Assembly: GCF_030695065.1 (NCBI RefSeq)
Contig: NZ_JAUYTR010000016.1
Location: 1 to 64,000 of the forward strand
Source of the DNA: Sediminibacterium sp.
GTDB lineage: Bacteria; Bacteroidota; Bacteroidia; Chitinophagales; Chitinophagaceae
Direction of reading: 5' to 3'
DNA length: 64,000 nucleotides
Made by a program: the position numbers and the translations under genes. Position 1 is the stretch's first letter; the number at the start of each line of letters is the position of its first letter. Shown here piece by piece: positions 41,649 through 52,500 of the stretch. Under the pieces are notes generated by a model. That model did no database searches. It was given only the letters and a program-made list of their open reading frames with translations, and had not been told where the DNA came from.

Positions 41649-41784
41649 ACTCAAAGGGCTTTTTGGTGGCGCAAAGGTAATAAGTATGAACATCAATTTA
41701 ACTGCTTTGTTGAGCGAATAACATAATTTTACTGAGTTGTGATTAATTTCTTAACATGTTTAACTGATACTTGTGGAAGACTTG

Positions 41785-42255
41785 ATGATTAATTGGGAAA
41801 AAAAATCGGCTGAACACCAAAAAAAGTATGGGCAGTTCTTAAAAAAAGCCGACAAAAATAAAGTGTTGAAAGTGTTGCCCGATCTACATGAAAAGGCATT
41901 TGAGCAAATCAACTGCCTAGATTGTGCCAATTGTTGCAAGAATTACTCTCCACGTTTTAAACAACCCGATATCAAACGTATTAGTAAATATTTGGGCATG
42001 AAAGAAACGGCTTTTATTGGCCAATACCTCAACCTAGATTCAGATGGGGATTATGTGGTTAAATCTACTCCCTGTCCTTTTTTGGGCCAAGACAATTTAT
42101 GCAGTATTTACGATGAGCGACCTTCTGATTGTGCTCGTTTCCCTTATACCGATGAAGATGTATTGTTGAAACGCCCATTGATTACATTAAAAAATTCCAG
42201 TTTTTGCCCAGCGGTATATCATGTAATGGAAAATTTAATGGCCATTGTGAAATAA
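41785..42255 (+). CDS. YkgJ-family cysteine-cluster protein
   Basis: The protein is about 156 residues with the Cys cluster CLDCANCCKNYSPRF followed by CPFLGQDNLCSIYDERPSDCARFP, typical of the YkgJ (UPF0153) group that probably binds an Fe-S or zinc centre. I choose ATG 41785 over the GTG at 41773 because family members start with a similar MxNWEEKS segment. Function is unknown. It is divergent from gcvP and convergent with the MFS gene, 8 bp away. Confidence 0.82.
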   Translation: MINWEKKSAEHQKKYGQFLKKADKNKVLKVLPDLHEKAFEQINCLDCANCCKNYSPRFKQPDIKRISKYLGMKETAFIGQYLNLDSDGDYVVKSTPCPFLGQDNLCSIYDERPSDCARFPYTDEDVLLKRPLITLKNSSFCPAVYHVMENLMAIVK

Positions 42256-42263
42256 GCTTTTTG

Positions 42264-43514
42264 TTAATACTTCATTTTTCTTAGAGCGGGGGCTTTAAAC
42301 CAGGTAGCCACTACCACTAGTATGGTCATTGATCCCCCAAAAACAACAGAGGGAATTACGCCCATTATTTTAGCTGCCAATCCACTTTCAAATTGGCCCA
42401 ATTCATTGCTACTGTTAATAAACATTGAGTTTACACTCATGACTCTTCCACGCATATGATCGGGTGTTTTCATTTGTACAATCGTGCCTCTGATGATTAC
42501 ACTTATGCCGTCTAATATGCCGCTTAATAAGAGCGCAAAAAAGGAGAGCCAGAATAATTTAGAGAGTGCAAATACAATAATGCATGCCCCAAATCCTCCC
42601 ACTGCCCAAAGCAATATTTTACCTTGATTGGTTTTTAAAGGGAAGATGGTAGCTAATACAATAATGCAGATGGCGCCTATATCGGTGGCTGCATTCAACC
42701 AACCAAATCCAATAGGCCCTACTGCTAAAATATCTCTGGCAAATACCGGCACCATGGCTACTGCTCCGCCAAAAAATACGGCGAATAAGTCGAGTGACAA
42801 AGCCCCCAATACTTCTTTGGTTTTGAATACAAATTGTAATCCTTCTTTTACACTTTCTAATCCTGTTTTTTCTCCCTTCTTATTCAATGCTGGCTTGGCT
42901 TTGAGTTGGTATAAAAAAACAAATCCTGTTGCAATAAAACTCACAATAATTAAAAGCGCACCTGTATTCCCAATCCCTGCAATTAAAAATCCTGCAGCTG
43001 CATGTCCGGTTACCGATGCCGATAGCCAAGTTCCTTGGTTCCATGTGGTGGCGCTTTGTAATTGGTCTCTGGGTACAATTGCTGCCAGCATAGTGCTAAA
43101 CAAGGGTCCTGTGAATGCACGAATAATACCCGTACAAAAAATGACCATATATATAAAAAATGCTACCCAGTTTTTTCCTAGTTGTGCCAATGAATAATGG
43201 GTGCTCAATAACAACAATGCAATGGCACAGCTTAAGTAGAACAATACTCCTCTTAGTAATAATTTTCTTTTCTCGCTAATGTCTATAATATAACCTGCAT
43301 ATAAAGCCAATGATACTGCTGGTATTACTTCTGCTAATCCAATTAATCCTATTGCAAATGGGTCGTTGGTTAATTCATAAATCCACCAACCCGTTACTGT
43401 GCCCAACATTCTCAGGCCCATGATAAATAAAAATCGTCCTGTTAATAAATGCCTGAATTCTGGTATGCCCAATACCTTGAATGTTTCTTTTTTTTGGAAT
43501 GTTACTGGGGGCAT
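42264..43514 (-). CDS. MFS transporter (EntS/MFS_3-like)
   Basis: The 416-residue membrane protein has 12 predicted helices. It carries the MFS loop GYIIDISEKRKLLLRG between TM2 and TM3 and the mid-protein motif MRGRVMSVNSMFINSSNELGQFESG, typical for the EntS/MFS_3 exporters. It probably exports small molecules (siderophore-, drug- or metabolite-like); the substrate is not visible. It is the last gene of a folK-dNK-MFS minus-strand run, 9 bp after the kinase. Confidence 0.88.
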   Translation of the reverse strand: MPPVTFQKKETFKVLGIPEFRHLLTGRFLFIMGLRMLGTVTGWWIYELTNDPFAIGLIGLAEVIPAVSLALYAGYIIDISEKRKLLLRGVLFYLSCAIALLLLSTHYSLAQLGKNWVAFFIYMVIFCTGIIRAFTGPLFSTMLAAIVPRDQLQSATTWNQGTWLSASVTGHAAAGFLIAGIGNTGALLIIVSFIATGFVFLYQLKAKPALNKKGEKTGLESVKEGLQFVFKTKEVLGALSLDLFAVFFGGAVAMVPVFARDILAVGPIGFGWLNAATDIGAICIIVLATIFPLKTNQGKILLWAVGGFGACIIVFALSKLFWLSFFALLLSGILDGISVIIRGTIVQMKTPDHMRGRVMSVNSMFINSSNELGQFESGLAAKIMGVIPSVVFGGSMTILVVVATWFKAPALRKMKY

Positions 43515-43523
43515 TGGATTGGT

Positions 43524-44156
43524 CTAGGGTAGGGTAAAATAATGTTGTCCATAATCAAGGTCTTTTTCTAGTGCATCTAGAATAATATCAACATGGGCTT
43601 CATTACCTACAAAATCGGCATTACTGGCATCTACAAATATGGTTTTGATATTATGCTGTTTAATATAATGGGTATAGGTTTCCTGAATATTAAATAAGTA
43701 TTCGTCGGGGATGGCCTGTTCAAATGGACGGTTTCTTTTTTTGATATTTTGCTGTAACTTATTTACCGGGGCATGCAAGTAAATCAACACATCGGGAAAC
43801 ACCAATTGCTGGTGAATAATATCGAATAGTTTCTGATAGAGCCTAAATTCTTCTTCGGGTAAATTTACTTTGGCAAATAACAAGCACTTGGTAAATAAAT
43901 AGTCGGAAACGGTAATGCTTTGAAACAAATCTTTGGTATGCACCATTTCTTTCAATTGCTTATAGCGTTCTGCCATAAAAAACAATTCTAATGGAAATGC
44001 ATATTGCCCTGGATTATCATAAAACTTAGATAAGAAGGGATTGTCTGCAAATTCTTCTAAAATAATTCTTGCATTCAATTTTTTGGCCAGTATAGTAGCC
44101 AATGTAGTCTTGCCTGCTCCAATATTCCCTTCTATTGTAATAAATTGATGCTTCAT
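43524..44156 (-). CDS. Deoxynucleoside kinase (dAK/dGK type)
   Basis: The 210-residue kinase has P-loop EGNIGAGKTTLA (about residues 8-19), the DRS-like sequence around SITVSDYLF, the LID-like KRNRPFEQAIPDEYL and the C-terminal dNK helix. It phosphorylates deoxynucleosides for salvage. The family in Bacteroidota acts on purine deoxynucleosides, but base specificity cannot be read here. It lies 42 bp downstream of folK and just before the MFS gene. Confidence 0.9.
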   Translation of the reverse strand: MKHQFITIEGNIGAGKTTLATILAKKLNARIILEEFADNPFLSKFYDNPGQYAFPLELFFMAERYKQLKEMVHTKDLFQSITVSDYLFTKCLLFAKVNLPEEEFRLYQKLFDIIHQQLVFPDVLIYLHAPVNKLQQNIKKRNRPFEQAIPDEYLFNIQETYTHYIKQHNIKTIFVDASNADFVGNEAHVDIILDALEKDLDYGQHYFTLP

Positions 44157-44198
44157 GTAATTAACCTATGCGCCCAAAATTAATTGCTAAGCCCTTGC

Positions 44199-44684
44199 TT
44201 AAACTATTTTTTTTTGCACATTGGTTTCATCGCTGCATGCTGTTAATAACTGTGTCATTGTTTTATTAAGTATGGGGTGCAACAGTGTTGGTGCTATTTC
44301 AGCCATAGGAATGAGTGCAAATCTTCTCAAATGCATGGCTGGGTGGGGAAGCTGTAATAATGGGGTATTGATGATTTGTTGGTCAATTTGTAAAATGTCT
44401 AAGTCAATAATGCGGGGCCCCATTTTGATGGTCCTGGTTCTGCCCATAAGGCTTTCTATTTGCAATAATGCACGCATTAAATGGGTTGGTGCTAAGTCGG
44501 TTTTGATGCATAAAGCCTGATTCAGAAAGCTGGGTTGTTCGGTAAATCCCCAAGGCTCGGTTTCGTAGAAACTAGATTGTTTAACTATTTGGCCGCATTG
44601 TTGTTGTATATATGAACTGGCATTTTTTAGATAGGTTGCTTTGTCTCCTAAGTTGCTTCCGATTAATAAATAGGCTAAATGCAT
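44199..44684 (-). CDS. folK: 2-amino-4-hydroxy-6-hydroxymethyldihydropteridine pyrophosphokinase
   Basis: The 161-residue protein begins HLAYLLIGSNLGDKATYLKNA and has the HPPK signature PRIIDLDIL, with ETEPWGF and LPHPAMHLRRFALIPMAEIAP. It transfers pyrophosphate from ATP to the pterin in folate synthesis. Length and motifs are standard. It diverges from sppA, with a 59-bp shared upstream region, and is the first gene of the folK-kinase-MFS group. Confidence 0.95.
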   Translation of the reverse strand: MHLAYLLIGSNLGDKATYLKNASSYIQQQCGQIVKQSSFYETEPWGFTEQPSFLNQALCIKTDLAPTHLMRALLQIESLMGRTRTIKMGPRIIDLDILQIDQQIINTPLLQLPHPAMHLRRFALIPMAEIAPTLLHPILNKTMTQLLTACSDETNVQKKIV

Positions 44685-44687
44685 AAA

Positions 44688-44718
44688 TTGGTAGTATACT
44701 GAGCTTCAAATATCTTTA
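44688..44718 (+). promoter_or_regulatory. Candidate promoter of sppA
   Basis: TTGG (44688-44691), 19 nt, TATCTTTA (44711-44718) differs from the Bacteroidota consensus in one base of each box. It lies 26 bp from the sppA ATG in the divergent folK-sppA gap. Confidence 0.4.
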
Positions 44719-44743
44719 ATTAATAATCGGTTAATCAATTAAT

Positions 44744-46504
44744 ATGAGAGGATTTTTAAAAATTGTGTTCGCAACGTTTATTGCATTGGTTCTATTTACG
44801 CTAATTGGGGTATTTGTTTTGATTGGAATTGCAACCAGTGCAGCTTCTTCCGATAAACCCATTATTGGGTCTAAAGCAGTGTTGGTTTTAGATTTGTCTG
44901 TAGCATTTAAAGAACAATATCAAGAAGATCCTTTTGCTGCTTTATTAAATGAAGGAGAAGATGCGGCTCCTTCTTTGTTTCAAGTAACGCAATTATTAAA
45001 GCATGCCAAGCAAGATTCTGCGGTAAAAGGTTTGTATATTCTTTGTGCAGATAATGCCAACGGTTTTGCTGCCAGTGAAGAATTGCGCAAGGCTGTGGTA
45101 GATTTTAAGAATAGTGGAAAATTTGTAATTGCTCATGGCGAAGTCATTTCACAAAAAGGCTATTATATTGGCAGCGCTGCGGATGAATTGTATTGTAACC
45201 CGCAGGGCGGGGTAGATTGGAGCGGTTTCTCTACCAATTTGTTTTTCTTAAAAGGGATGTTAGATAAGCTAGAAATTCAACCACAAATTTTTTATGCGGG
45301 TAAATTTAAGAGTGCAACAGAACCTTTAAGAGAAACCAAAATGACCGAAGCCAATAAATTGCAAACAGGGGTTTGGTTAGGAGAATTGTATACCCATTTT
45401 ATACATGCTGCTGCTATGTCTCGTAATAAAGACACTGCTGTTTTACGATCTTTGGCTTTACAGGGTTTGGTTCAAACAGCCTATGATGCCAAGAAATATG
45501 GTTTGGTAGACGACTTAAAATACGACGACCAAATTAAAGCCAATATCAGCAAAAAATTAAGACAGGAAATTAAAACCAAAATCAATTTTGTTGCATTGTC
45601 CGACTATGCACAAGCGTCCAATTTTGAACCTAGAGGTTCTGAGAAAATTGCATTGGTATTTGCCAATGGCGATATTGTTTCTGGTCAAGGAGATGATGAA
45701 ATGATTGGTAGCGATAGTTATAAAAATATCCTTCGTAAAATTAGGCTAGACAAGTCTATTAAAGCAGTTGTTTTTAGAATCAATTCTGGGGGTGGTAGTT
45801 CTTTAGCCAGTGAAGTAATTTGGAGAGAGATTTCTTTAATTAGAAAAGAAAAACCAGTTGTAGTAAGTATGGGAGATGTAGCTGCTTCGGGTGGTTACTA
45901 TATTGCTTGTAATGCAGATTCTGTTTTTGCCAATGCCAATACTATTACTGGTTCTATTGGGGTTTTTAGTGTAGTGCCCAATATGCAATCTTTCTTTAAA
46001 AATAAAATTGGCGTCACTTTCGACGGTGTTAAAACTGCTCCTTATGCCGATATGGGAGATATTAGTAAGCCCTTAAATGATAACGAAAAAAGGTATTTTC
46101 AATCTGCTGTAGACAGCATTTATGCTACTTTTTTATCTAGGGTATCTACTGGTAGAAATTTAGGCCTTGCCAATGTAGACAGCATTGCACAAGGACGTGT
46201 TTGGACGGGTACCAGTGCTAAAAAAATAGGATTAACTGATAGAATAGGTGGTTTGCAAGACGCCATTGATTGTGCAGCAAGAATGGCAGATATAAAAAAG
46301 TCGGAAGTTAAGTTGAAAGAATATCCTGAAAAGAAAAGTTTGATTGAGCAAATCATGGGTGGCTATAAAAAATCTATTTCTACTCAATTAATGAAAGAGG
46401 AATTTGATCCTGCTGCTGTTCAAGTGATGCGCGAACTTAAACAGGTTAAAAATTGGGTGGGTGTTCCACAAGCAAGGATTCCCTTTCTTGTTAATATACA
46501 ATAG
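44744..46504 (+). CDS. sppA: Signal peptide peptidase SppA, 67-kDa type
   Basis: The 586-residue protein has an N-terminal membrane anchor (about residues 6-32), then two S49 protease-like repeats. The Lys of the dyad lies in the first repeat (GEVISQKGYYIGSAAD) and the Ser in the second (SMGDVAASGGYYIACNAD), as in E. coli SppA. It cleaves remnant signal peptides in the inner membrane. It is followed 21 bp later by an ABC-2 permease on the same strand. Confidence 0.93.
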   Translation: MRGFLKIVFATFIALVLFTLIGVFVLIGIATSAASSDKPIIGSKAVLVLDLSVAFKEQYQEDPFAALLNEGEDAAPSLFQVTQLLKHAKQDSAVKGLYILCADNANGFAASEELRKAVVDFKNSGKFVIAHGEVISQKGYYIGSAADELYCNPQGGVDWSGFSTNLFFLKGMLDKLEIQPQIFYAGKFKSATEPLRETKMTEANKLQTGVWLGELYTHFIHAAAMSRNKDTAVLRSLALQGLVQTAYDAKKYGLVDDLKYDDQIKANISKKLRQEIKTKINFVALSDYAQASNFEPRGSEKIALVFANGDIVSGQGDDEMIGSDSYKNILRKIRLDKSIKAVVFRINSGGGSSLASEVIWREISLIRKEKPVVVSMGDVAASGGYYIACNADSVFANANTITGSIGVFSVVPNMQSFFKNKIGVTFDGVKTAPYADMGDISKPLNDNEKRYFQSAVDSIYATFLSRVSTGRNLGLANVDSIAQGRVWTGTSAKKIGLTDRIGGLQDAIDCAARMADIKKSEVKLKEYPEKKSLIEQIMGGYKKSISTQLMKEEFDPAAVQVMRELKQVKNWVGVPQARIPFLVNIQ

Positions 46505-46525
46505 ATTTGCCCATAAATAAGCCCG

Positions 46526-47635
46526 ATGCACAAAGCGTATAGCCAGTTTCAGGCCATGATGGCCATTACAAAAGCGAGTTTGAGATCTATTTTTAGAAGC
46601 CCTTCTGCTGTTATTTTTAGCATTGCTTTCCCCATGATTTTTATCTTGGTTTTTGGTTTTATTGGTGGGGGAGGTAAAGTGAGTGTTAATATTGCATTTG
46701 CCAATGGCTCCGATACAATGAATCCCATTTATCAAAGCCTTAAAAATATTTCTGGTATTAAAGTATCCGATAAAACGGGAGATCGGTTAAAAGAAGATTT
46801 AGAGAAAGGTAGAATTACTGCCATCATTCATATTGCAGCACAGCCAGCCAATTCGGTTGCTCCTTATAGTATTCAATTAACTAGTTCGGAAGCCGCTAAT
46901 CCGCAGAATATTCAAGTGCTTCAATCTATTTTAAATGCGGTAATTAGTGGTATTAATCAAAAGCAGTTTCCTTCTACGCCAACTATTGCGGTCATTAATA
47001 AAGAAGTCAAAAAAGTGCCTGGGAGAGTGTATAGAACCATCGACTTTATTTTGCCTGGCCAGCTGGGTTTTTCTTTATTGAGCGCGGGCGTTTTTGGGGT
47101 TGCTTTTTTGTTTTTTAATTTAAGACAACAGTTGGTGTTGAAGCGTTTTTATGCTACCCCTATTAAACGATCTTATATTGTTTTAGGTGAGGCGTTGAGC
47201 AGGGTGATTTTTCAAATGATTACCGCTGTCATCATTATTTTAGTGGGCCATTATGCGTTTCATTTTACCCTAGTGAATGGCCTGGTTACATTTGCTGAAA
47301 TAATGGTGCTTAGTTTTATTGCATTGATATTATTTATGGGCTTTGGGTTTATTGTGAGTAGCGTTGCTAAGAGTGAAAGCACTATTCCCCCCTTTGCCAA
47401 CTTAATTACTTTGCCTCAGTTTTTATTAGCTGGAACTTTTTTTTCTATTGATAATTTCCCTACATGGTTGCAACCCATTTCTCGCATTTTGCCCTTAACT
47501 CATTTCAATAATGCCATGCGCAATATTGCTTTTGAAGGGGCAGGCTTGTTAGATTGTACCCTTGAATTGGGTGTGTTGGGTATCTGGATTGTTGTAGTTT
47601 ACCTTGTTGCTTTTAAAACGTTTAAATGGGAATAA
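46526..47635 (+). CDS. ABC-2 type transporter permease
   Basis: The 369-residue membrane protein has one N-terminal helix (SPSAVIFSIAFPMIFILVFGF), a large extracytoplasmic region (about 55-185), and five further helices in the C-terminal half, the standard form of ABC-2/YhfB permeases. Its ATP-binding partner is missing from the neighbourhood, so it must use a subunit encoded elsewhere. Substrate (drug, polymer, lipid) is unknown. It lies between sppA and a small SRPBCC-like protein and is co-transcribed with them. Confidence 0.87.
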   Translation: MHKAYSQFQAMMAITKASLRSIFRSPSAVIFSIAFPMIFILVFGFIGGGGKVSVNIAFANGSDTMNPIYQSLKNISGIKVSDKTGDRLKEDLEKGRITAIIHIAAQPANSVAPYSIQLTSSEAANPQNIQVLQSILNAVISGINQKQFPSTPTIAVINKEVKKVPGRVYRTIDFILPGQLGFSLLSAGVFGVAFLFFNLRQQLVLKRFYATPIKRSYIVLGEALSRVIFQMITAVIIILVGHYAFHFTLVNGLVTFAEIMVLSFIALILFMGFGFIVSSVAKSESTIPPFANLITLPQFLLAGTFFSIDNFPTWLQPISRILPLTHFNNAMRNIAFEGAGLLDCTLELGVLGIWIVVVYLVAFKTFKWE

Positions 47636-47636
47636 A

Positions 47637-48125
47637 ATGAAATTGATTAAGCTGGGTTTTATAAGTTTAATTGTATTAGGATTTATAGTTACCCTTATTG
47701 GTTTATTGTTTCCTTCTACAGTGCTGGTTTCTAGAGCGGTTGATATAAAAGCACCTATTGATTCTATTAAATACAGCGTTGGTAATATGAATCAATGGAA
47801 ACAATGGATTGCAGGTATGAGCGATTCATCTGTAAAAATTATTTCTTCTACCGATGCACAATTGGGTAATACGCGTGTTCAAATTACGCAAGTGACCGAT
47901 TCTACTGTTGTATCTACTTGGACCAGTTTAAATGGTCAACAACAATTGAGTACCATTCGTATTATTGGAAACAGCAATCAAGATTATGCAGTAGTACAAT
48001 GGCAATTTGTGCAAAAAATTGGCTGGTATCCCTGGGATCGATTTGGTTCTATGATGAACGATAAAATTATGGGTACCATGATGGAGCAAAATTTACAATC
48101 GCTTAAAAAAACGCTTGAAAATTAA
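47637..48125 (+). CDS. Membrane-anchored SRPBCC-like (polyketide-cyclase fold) protein
   Basis: The protein is about 162 residues starting at 47637 (MKLIKLGFISLIVLGFIVT), giving a single N-terminal helix. The soluble part (SRAVDIKAPIDSIKYSVGNMNQWKQWIAG ... WPWDRFG-like end) fits the SRPBCC/START-like fold seen in many Bacteroidota proteins. Ligand unknown. The ATG is one base past the permease stop. A terminator follows at 48129-48157. Confidence 0.7.
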   Translation: MKLIKLGFISLIVLGFIVTLIGLLFPSTVLVSRAVDIKAPIDSIKYSVGNMNQWKQWIAGMSDSSVKIISSTDAQLGNTRVQITQVTDSTVVSTWTSLNGQQQLSTIRIIGNSNQDYAVVQWQFVQKIGWYPWDRFGSMMNDKIMGTMMEQNLQSLKKTLEN

Positions 48126-48128
48126 AGA

Positions 48129-48157
48129 CCCCGAATCAATGAATTGATCGGGGCCTT
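48129..48157 (+). terminator. Terminator hairpin after the sppA operon
   Basis: CCCCGA-(a)-TCAAT-GA-ATTGA-TCGGGG makes an 11-bp stem with one bulge, followed by a short T-rich run. It also lies between convergent genes, so it may serve the SusD gene in the other direction. Confidence 0.75.
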
Positions 48158-48184
48158 CTTACAAACTAAGTGGGGAGAGAAAGG

Positions 48185-49492
48185 TTAATTAGCAGGATCT
48201 GCTGGTGTGTTAGGGTTGTTGTCGCGCTCTCTGCTAGGATAAGGGAAGAAAGTTCTCTTTCTTTCACTTACCGGGCGTCCTAATCTTCTATTGTCTTCTA
48301 GTCTCATTCCACTCATACACAATTCTATACAACGTTGACGATAGATTTCATCGGTTAATGCTGCTGCAGTAACTGCACCACTGTATGCAGTTAATCCACC
48401 CCCTACACCAAATGGATCAGCACTTGGCAACTGGGTTCTTACTGCATTAATTTCTGTAACAGCTGCAGTTAAATTAGGAGCAGCTTGTTTTACATAACAC
48501 TCTGCTCTTATTAAACGCATTTCGTCGGGCAAGTAAACAGGAATGGCTTGTGTTGCTGTACTAAAAAATCCTTTGATTCTATATCGTGGCTGTATAGTTG
48601 GATTTATTGCAGTATAAAATGCAATACGCTGGTCGTTCAAATCTGGTGCCAAAGCAGTAGGTAATCCTAGTGTTGAATCCAATATTTGAAACACGTTATT
48701 GGTTGCTGTTGCAGTAGTAAAAATTGGGTTGGTTACAATGGCATCATAGCCTAAAATTGCACCGCCATAATTTAAGTCTACTGAATTGGCTGCTGTTAAT
48801 GCGCCCGCATAATCACCTGAAAATAAACTGTAACGTGCAATTAATGCATTGATGGTGTTTGTAAAGTATGCAGTGGTAACAGAAGTTGGTACGTTGGCAA
48901 AAAATGCAGCACTTGGTGGGTTTGCCCCTAATGCCGTTTGTGCAGCGCGCAAAGTGGTTACTGCTCTTCTAAATCCATCTGCTCTGCTTTGGAATGCTGC
49001 TGGTGCAGTTTGTGTTCCAGGCGCAGCAGGAATTTGTTCAAAGAACATTGCTAAATTTCCAATGGCCATTGCTTTGAAAATGCTTGCATACGCTAGTAAA
49101 CCTGAAGCATAGGCTTTGTCTCCCAATTTATTGGCACCTGCAATTACATTGTCTGCATCATATATGATCTTGTTATTCCAAGTCCACATATTGCCTACAA
49201 TGCCATTTAAATTGTCTACCACAGCACCTCCTGTAAATAACTGTAACTCATCGGTATTACCTGCATTCATTAACCTGAATTCATTGGTTAATGCACCTGC
49301 TGCGGTAATGCCATTGTAAACAGGACTTAGCCTGCCATTGCTGTAAACGTTTTGTAATCCAACAGCAACACCTGCTAATCCTCTTGGAGTAGAAAAAGCA
49401 TCTGTATCGCCAATTGCGCCGGGATTGGTAAAGTCTTGCTTACAAGCAACCAGACTTACTCCGGATAAAATAATCAATAATATTTTTTTCAT
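48185..49492 (-). CDS. SusD/RagB-family nutrient-binding lipoprotein
   Basis: The 435-residue protein has a lipoprotein signal (lipobox LVAC, Cys at residue 17), an alpha-helical TPR-like body rich in Ala/Asn (YASGLLAYASIFKAMAIGNLAMFFEQIP), and a C-terminal region ending in EIYRQRCIELCMSGMRLEDNRRLGRP, characteristic of SusD. It is anchored in the outer membrane as the lid of the SusC transporter encoded directly upstream (19-bp gap). The nutrient is unknown: no glycoside hydrolase, sulfatase or peptidase is close by. Confidence 0.9.
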   Translation of the reverse strand: MKKILLIILSGVSLVACKQDFTNPGAIGDTDAFSTPRGLAGVAVGLQNVYSNGRLSPVYNGITAAGALTNEFRLMNAGNTDELQLFTGGAVVDNLNGIVGNMWTWNNKIIYDADNVIAGANKLGDKAYASGLLAYASIFKAMAIGNLAMFFEQIPAAPGTQTAPAAFQSRADGFRRAVTTLRAAQTALGANPPSAAFFANVPTSVTTAYFTNTINALIARYSLFSGDYAGALTAANSVDLNYGGAILGYDAIVTNPIFTTATATNNVFQILDSTLGLPTALAPDLNDQRIAFYTAINPTIQPRYRIKGFFSTATQAIPVYLPDEMRLIRAECYVKQAAPNLTAAVTEINAVRTQLPSADPFGVGGGLTAYSGAVTAAALTDEIYRQRCIELCMSGMRLEDNRRLGRPVSERKRTFFPYPSRERDNNPNTPADPAN

Positions 49493-49511
49493 TTTAATCT
49501 AGTTTGATGGG

Positions 49512-52500
49512 TTAGAAATTTGCTACAACACCGAATTGGAAAGTCTTCGGAATAGGTACGTTACCAAAATCAACTCCTCTGAACAAACTGCTTTGTCCGG
49601 TAGAATTGGTTTCAGGATCATAACCTCTGTAGTTGTCCCATGAGATTAGGTTTCTTCCAGTTAGTGTAACAGTTAAGTTGCTGAATAAATTGCTCACTTT
49701 TCCAAATGCATATCCAACAGATAGTTCACGTAATTTGGTAAACGAACCATCATCAACTCTCCACTCTTCAATACCATAAATTCCACTGATATAACCTCTA
49801 GGAATTTCTCCTTTGTGCTCTCTTTGAGCAAACTCACTTCCGTTACCCACACCTTGTCTTGTTCTAAAGTCGGCGTTAAATACTTCTGCTCCAGCTACTC
49901 TGTCTAATTGGAAACCAACTGTCCATTTCTTATAAGTAAAGCTGTTGATTAATGTAGCAGTATAAGTTGGGTTTGGAGAGCCCAGTACAGATCTTAAAAT
50001 ACTAGCGTTAGGTCCAGTTGTATAAGGTAATCCAGTTGCTGGATCTAAAGTTGGGGTTCCAAATGGTTGTCCATTTGCAATAGGACCTCTTGCTGTAACA
50101 GGTATACCTGCTGCATTCTTCACTTCTGTTCCGTTTGCATTTCTTGCAAAGAATGTAGAATAGAAAACTGGTGCATCATATCCTGGAATCAAAGCAAATA
50201 CTGCACCGGTAGGAGCAGAAAATGAAATGAATGGAACGCCTAAGTTTTCAATTCTGTTCTTGTTCTTATTAAAGTTACCAGTGATTTCCCATGTAAAGTT
50301 TTTATTCTTAATAGGAACTGCAGTAACCATAATTTCAAAACCCTTATTGCTTAAAGAACCAACGTTCTTAGTAGCAGTAGGGAAACCAGAACTTGGTGCA
50401 TTGGTAATATTAGGTACCAATAAGTCTGTTACTTTTTTATTGTAATAGTTAAAAGTGAATTGCAATCTATTACCTAGTAACGCAATGTCTGTACCAATTT
50501 CTAATTCTTTCTGACGCTCTGGTTTTAAATCAGAACTAATAGTTGCAGAAGGAGAAGTCAAGCTGGTTCTACCCAAGAAAGGAGAGATATTGTAAATATT
50601 GAAACGGTCGTAAGCGCCAATTCCTGTTAAGTTTCCACTTTCACCATACGCAGCACGAATTTTAAATACGTCTACTGTATTGGCTAGGGAAGATTTCTTA
50701 AAGAATTCTGTTTCAGATAAAATATAGTTACCACTTACTTTAGGGTAGAAGAAGTTTCTATTGTTTTTATCAAATACAGATGATCCATCTATTCTTCCTG
50801 CAACTGTTACAAATAACTGGTTATTGAATTTAAAGTTTTGTTGTAAGAAAAATCCACGAATGGTTCTTTCGCTTCTTCCATCTGAGTTAGGCAATAAAGT
50901 ACTACCACCTGTTGCAGTTGAAATGCCTGGCAATAAACCACGGCTTTGTGCTAAAATATAATTGGCTTTTTCGTATTGCTCAGAATAGCCAAACTGTGTA
51001 ACAGATGATAATTTATTGGTTAATTGAGTAGTGTAAGTAAAGTTTAAATCGTGGTTAAAAAACGTAGAGTTAAAACTTGCTGCACTTGCATAACCATTTA
51101 ATGTTGGGTCTAATGTTGCACCACCACCATAAAATCCTGGGCTAGCATTGTAAGGGAACGGAGGAATAAAAGTGGTTCCGTTTTGTGCAATATTGTCTAA
51201 GCCTGCAGTGTAGTCTATCACTAATCCTTTCACTGGGAATAACTTAAATCCTACATTCGAAACGGTTCTATTGGTTACGTTTCTTTGTTTGATGTCGTTA
51301 ATGATGGTTAAAGGATTCACACGTCCTCTTTCAGCTACTGCTTGTAAATTTCCATTGGCATCTCTTACACCAATATTGTGGAAGTTTCCAATAATGGTCA
51401 TAGAGTTAATAGGAGAGAAGAAGCTGTTTCCGTCTGGCTTTTCATTGGTAGCATTATTGGTATAGTTAATACCCGCATTCCAACTAAACCAGTTGTTTAC
51501 TTTGTTGTCTAAATTTAATCTGAAACCAAAACGGGTATTGTCTGTACCTCTAATAATACCTTGGTTGCTATTGTAATTTAAAGAAGCAAAATAGCGCATT
51601 TTGTCTTGTCCGCCTGTAATAGAAACGTTGTTGTCGGTACCATATCCAGTTCTAAAAATATCGTCTTGGTAATCGTAACGAGTAACAGGTGAAGTGGTAG
51701 TTAAATTGGTTAACAAAATGTCTTGTGTAACCGCTGTTGGGCCTTCTGCTGGTCCACCAAACTTAGTAGGAGCATTGTTGAATACCAAACGCTTTCTTAA
51801 TGAATTGGTACTTACTTTAGAACTAAAGGTAATTTTTGGGGCACCAGTAGATCCTCTCTTAGTAAAAATTTGAATTACCCCTGCATTTGCACGACTACCA
51901 TAAATAGCCGCTGCTGCAGCTCCATTCAATACCTCAATTCTATCAATATCATTGGGGTTAATATCTACCATTCTGTTTTGTCCTACACTACCGTAAGAAT
52001 CATAATCGCTTTGTGCATTGGTTACTCTTGCATTGGAGTTGTTTAAAATAACACCGTCAATAATATACAATGGATCAGACGATCCAGAGATAGAACTCAC
52101 GCCACGCAATTTTACACTCATTCCACCCGCAGGGTCTCCTGAGTTCTGTGTAATTTGTGCGCCCGGCACTTTACCTTGTAAAGATGCAATGGCATTGGGT
52201 GATCCAGCATTGTTAATTTGACTACCTTTTACCGTACCTATAAAATTACCCAATTGCTTTTTGGTTGTTCCTTGTGAAGTACCTGTAACAACCACTTCAT
52301 CTAATCCGGTTGCATCTTCTTTTAAAGAAGCGTCGAATGTGAAACTGCCTGTGGCGGCACTGATGGTGATATTTTTTTCTGCAGACCTAAATCCAACAGA
52401 AGAAATAACTACATCATACTTGCCTTGTTTTAAATTGGCAATAAACTGATAAGTACCATCAGTGTTAGTTGCTGTACCAGCTCCTGAATTTTTAATGGTT

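Noticed and set aside
42628..43197. 189-codon plus-strand frame opposite the MFS gene
   Set aside because: It is an antisense shadow; Pro/Ala/Asn-rich with no domain.
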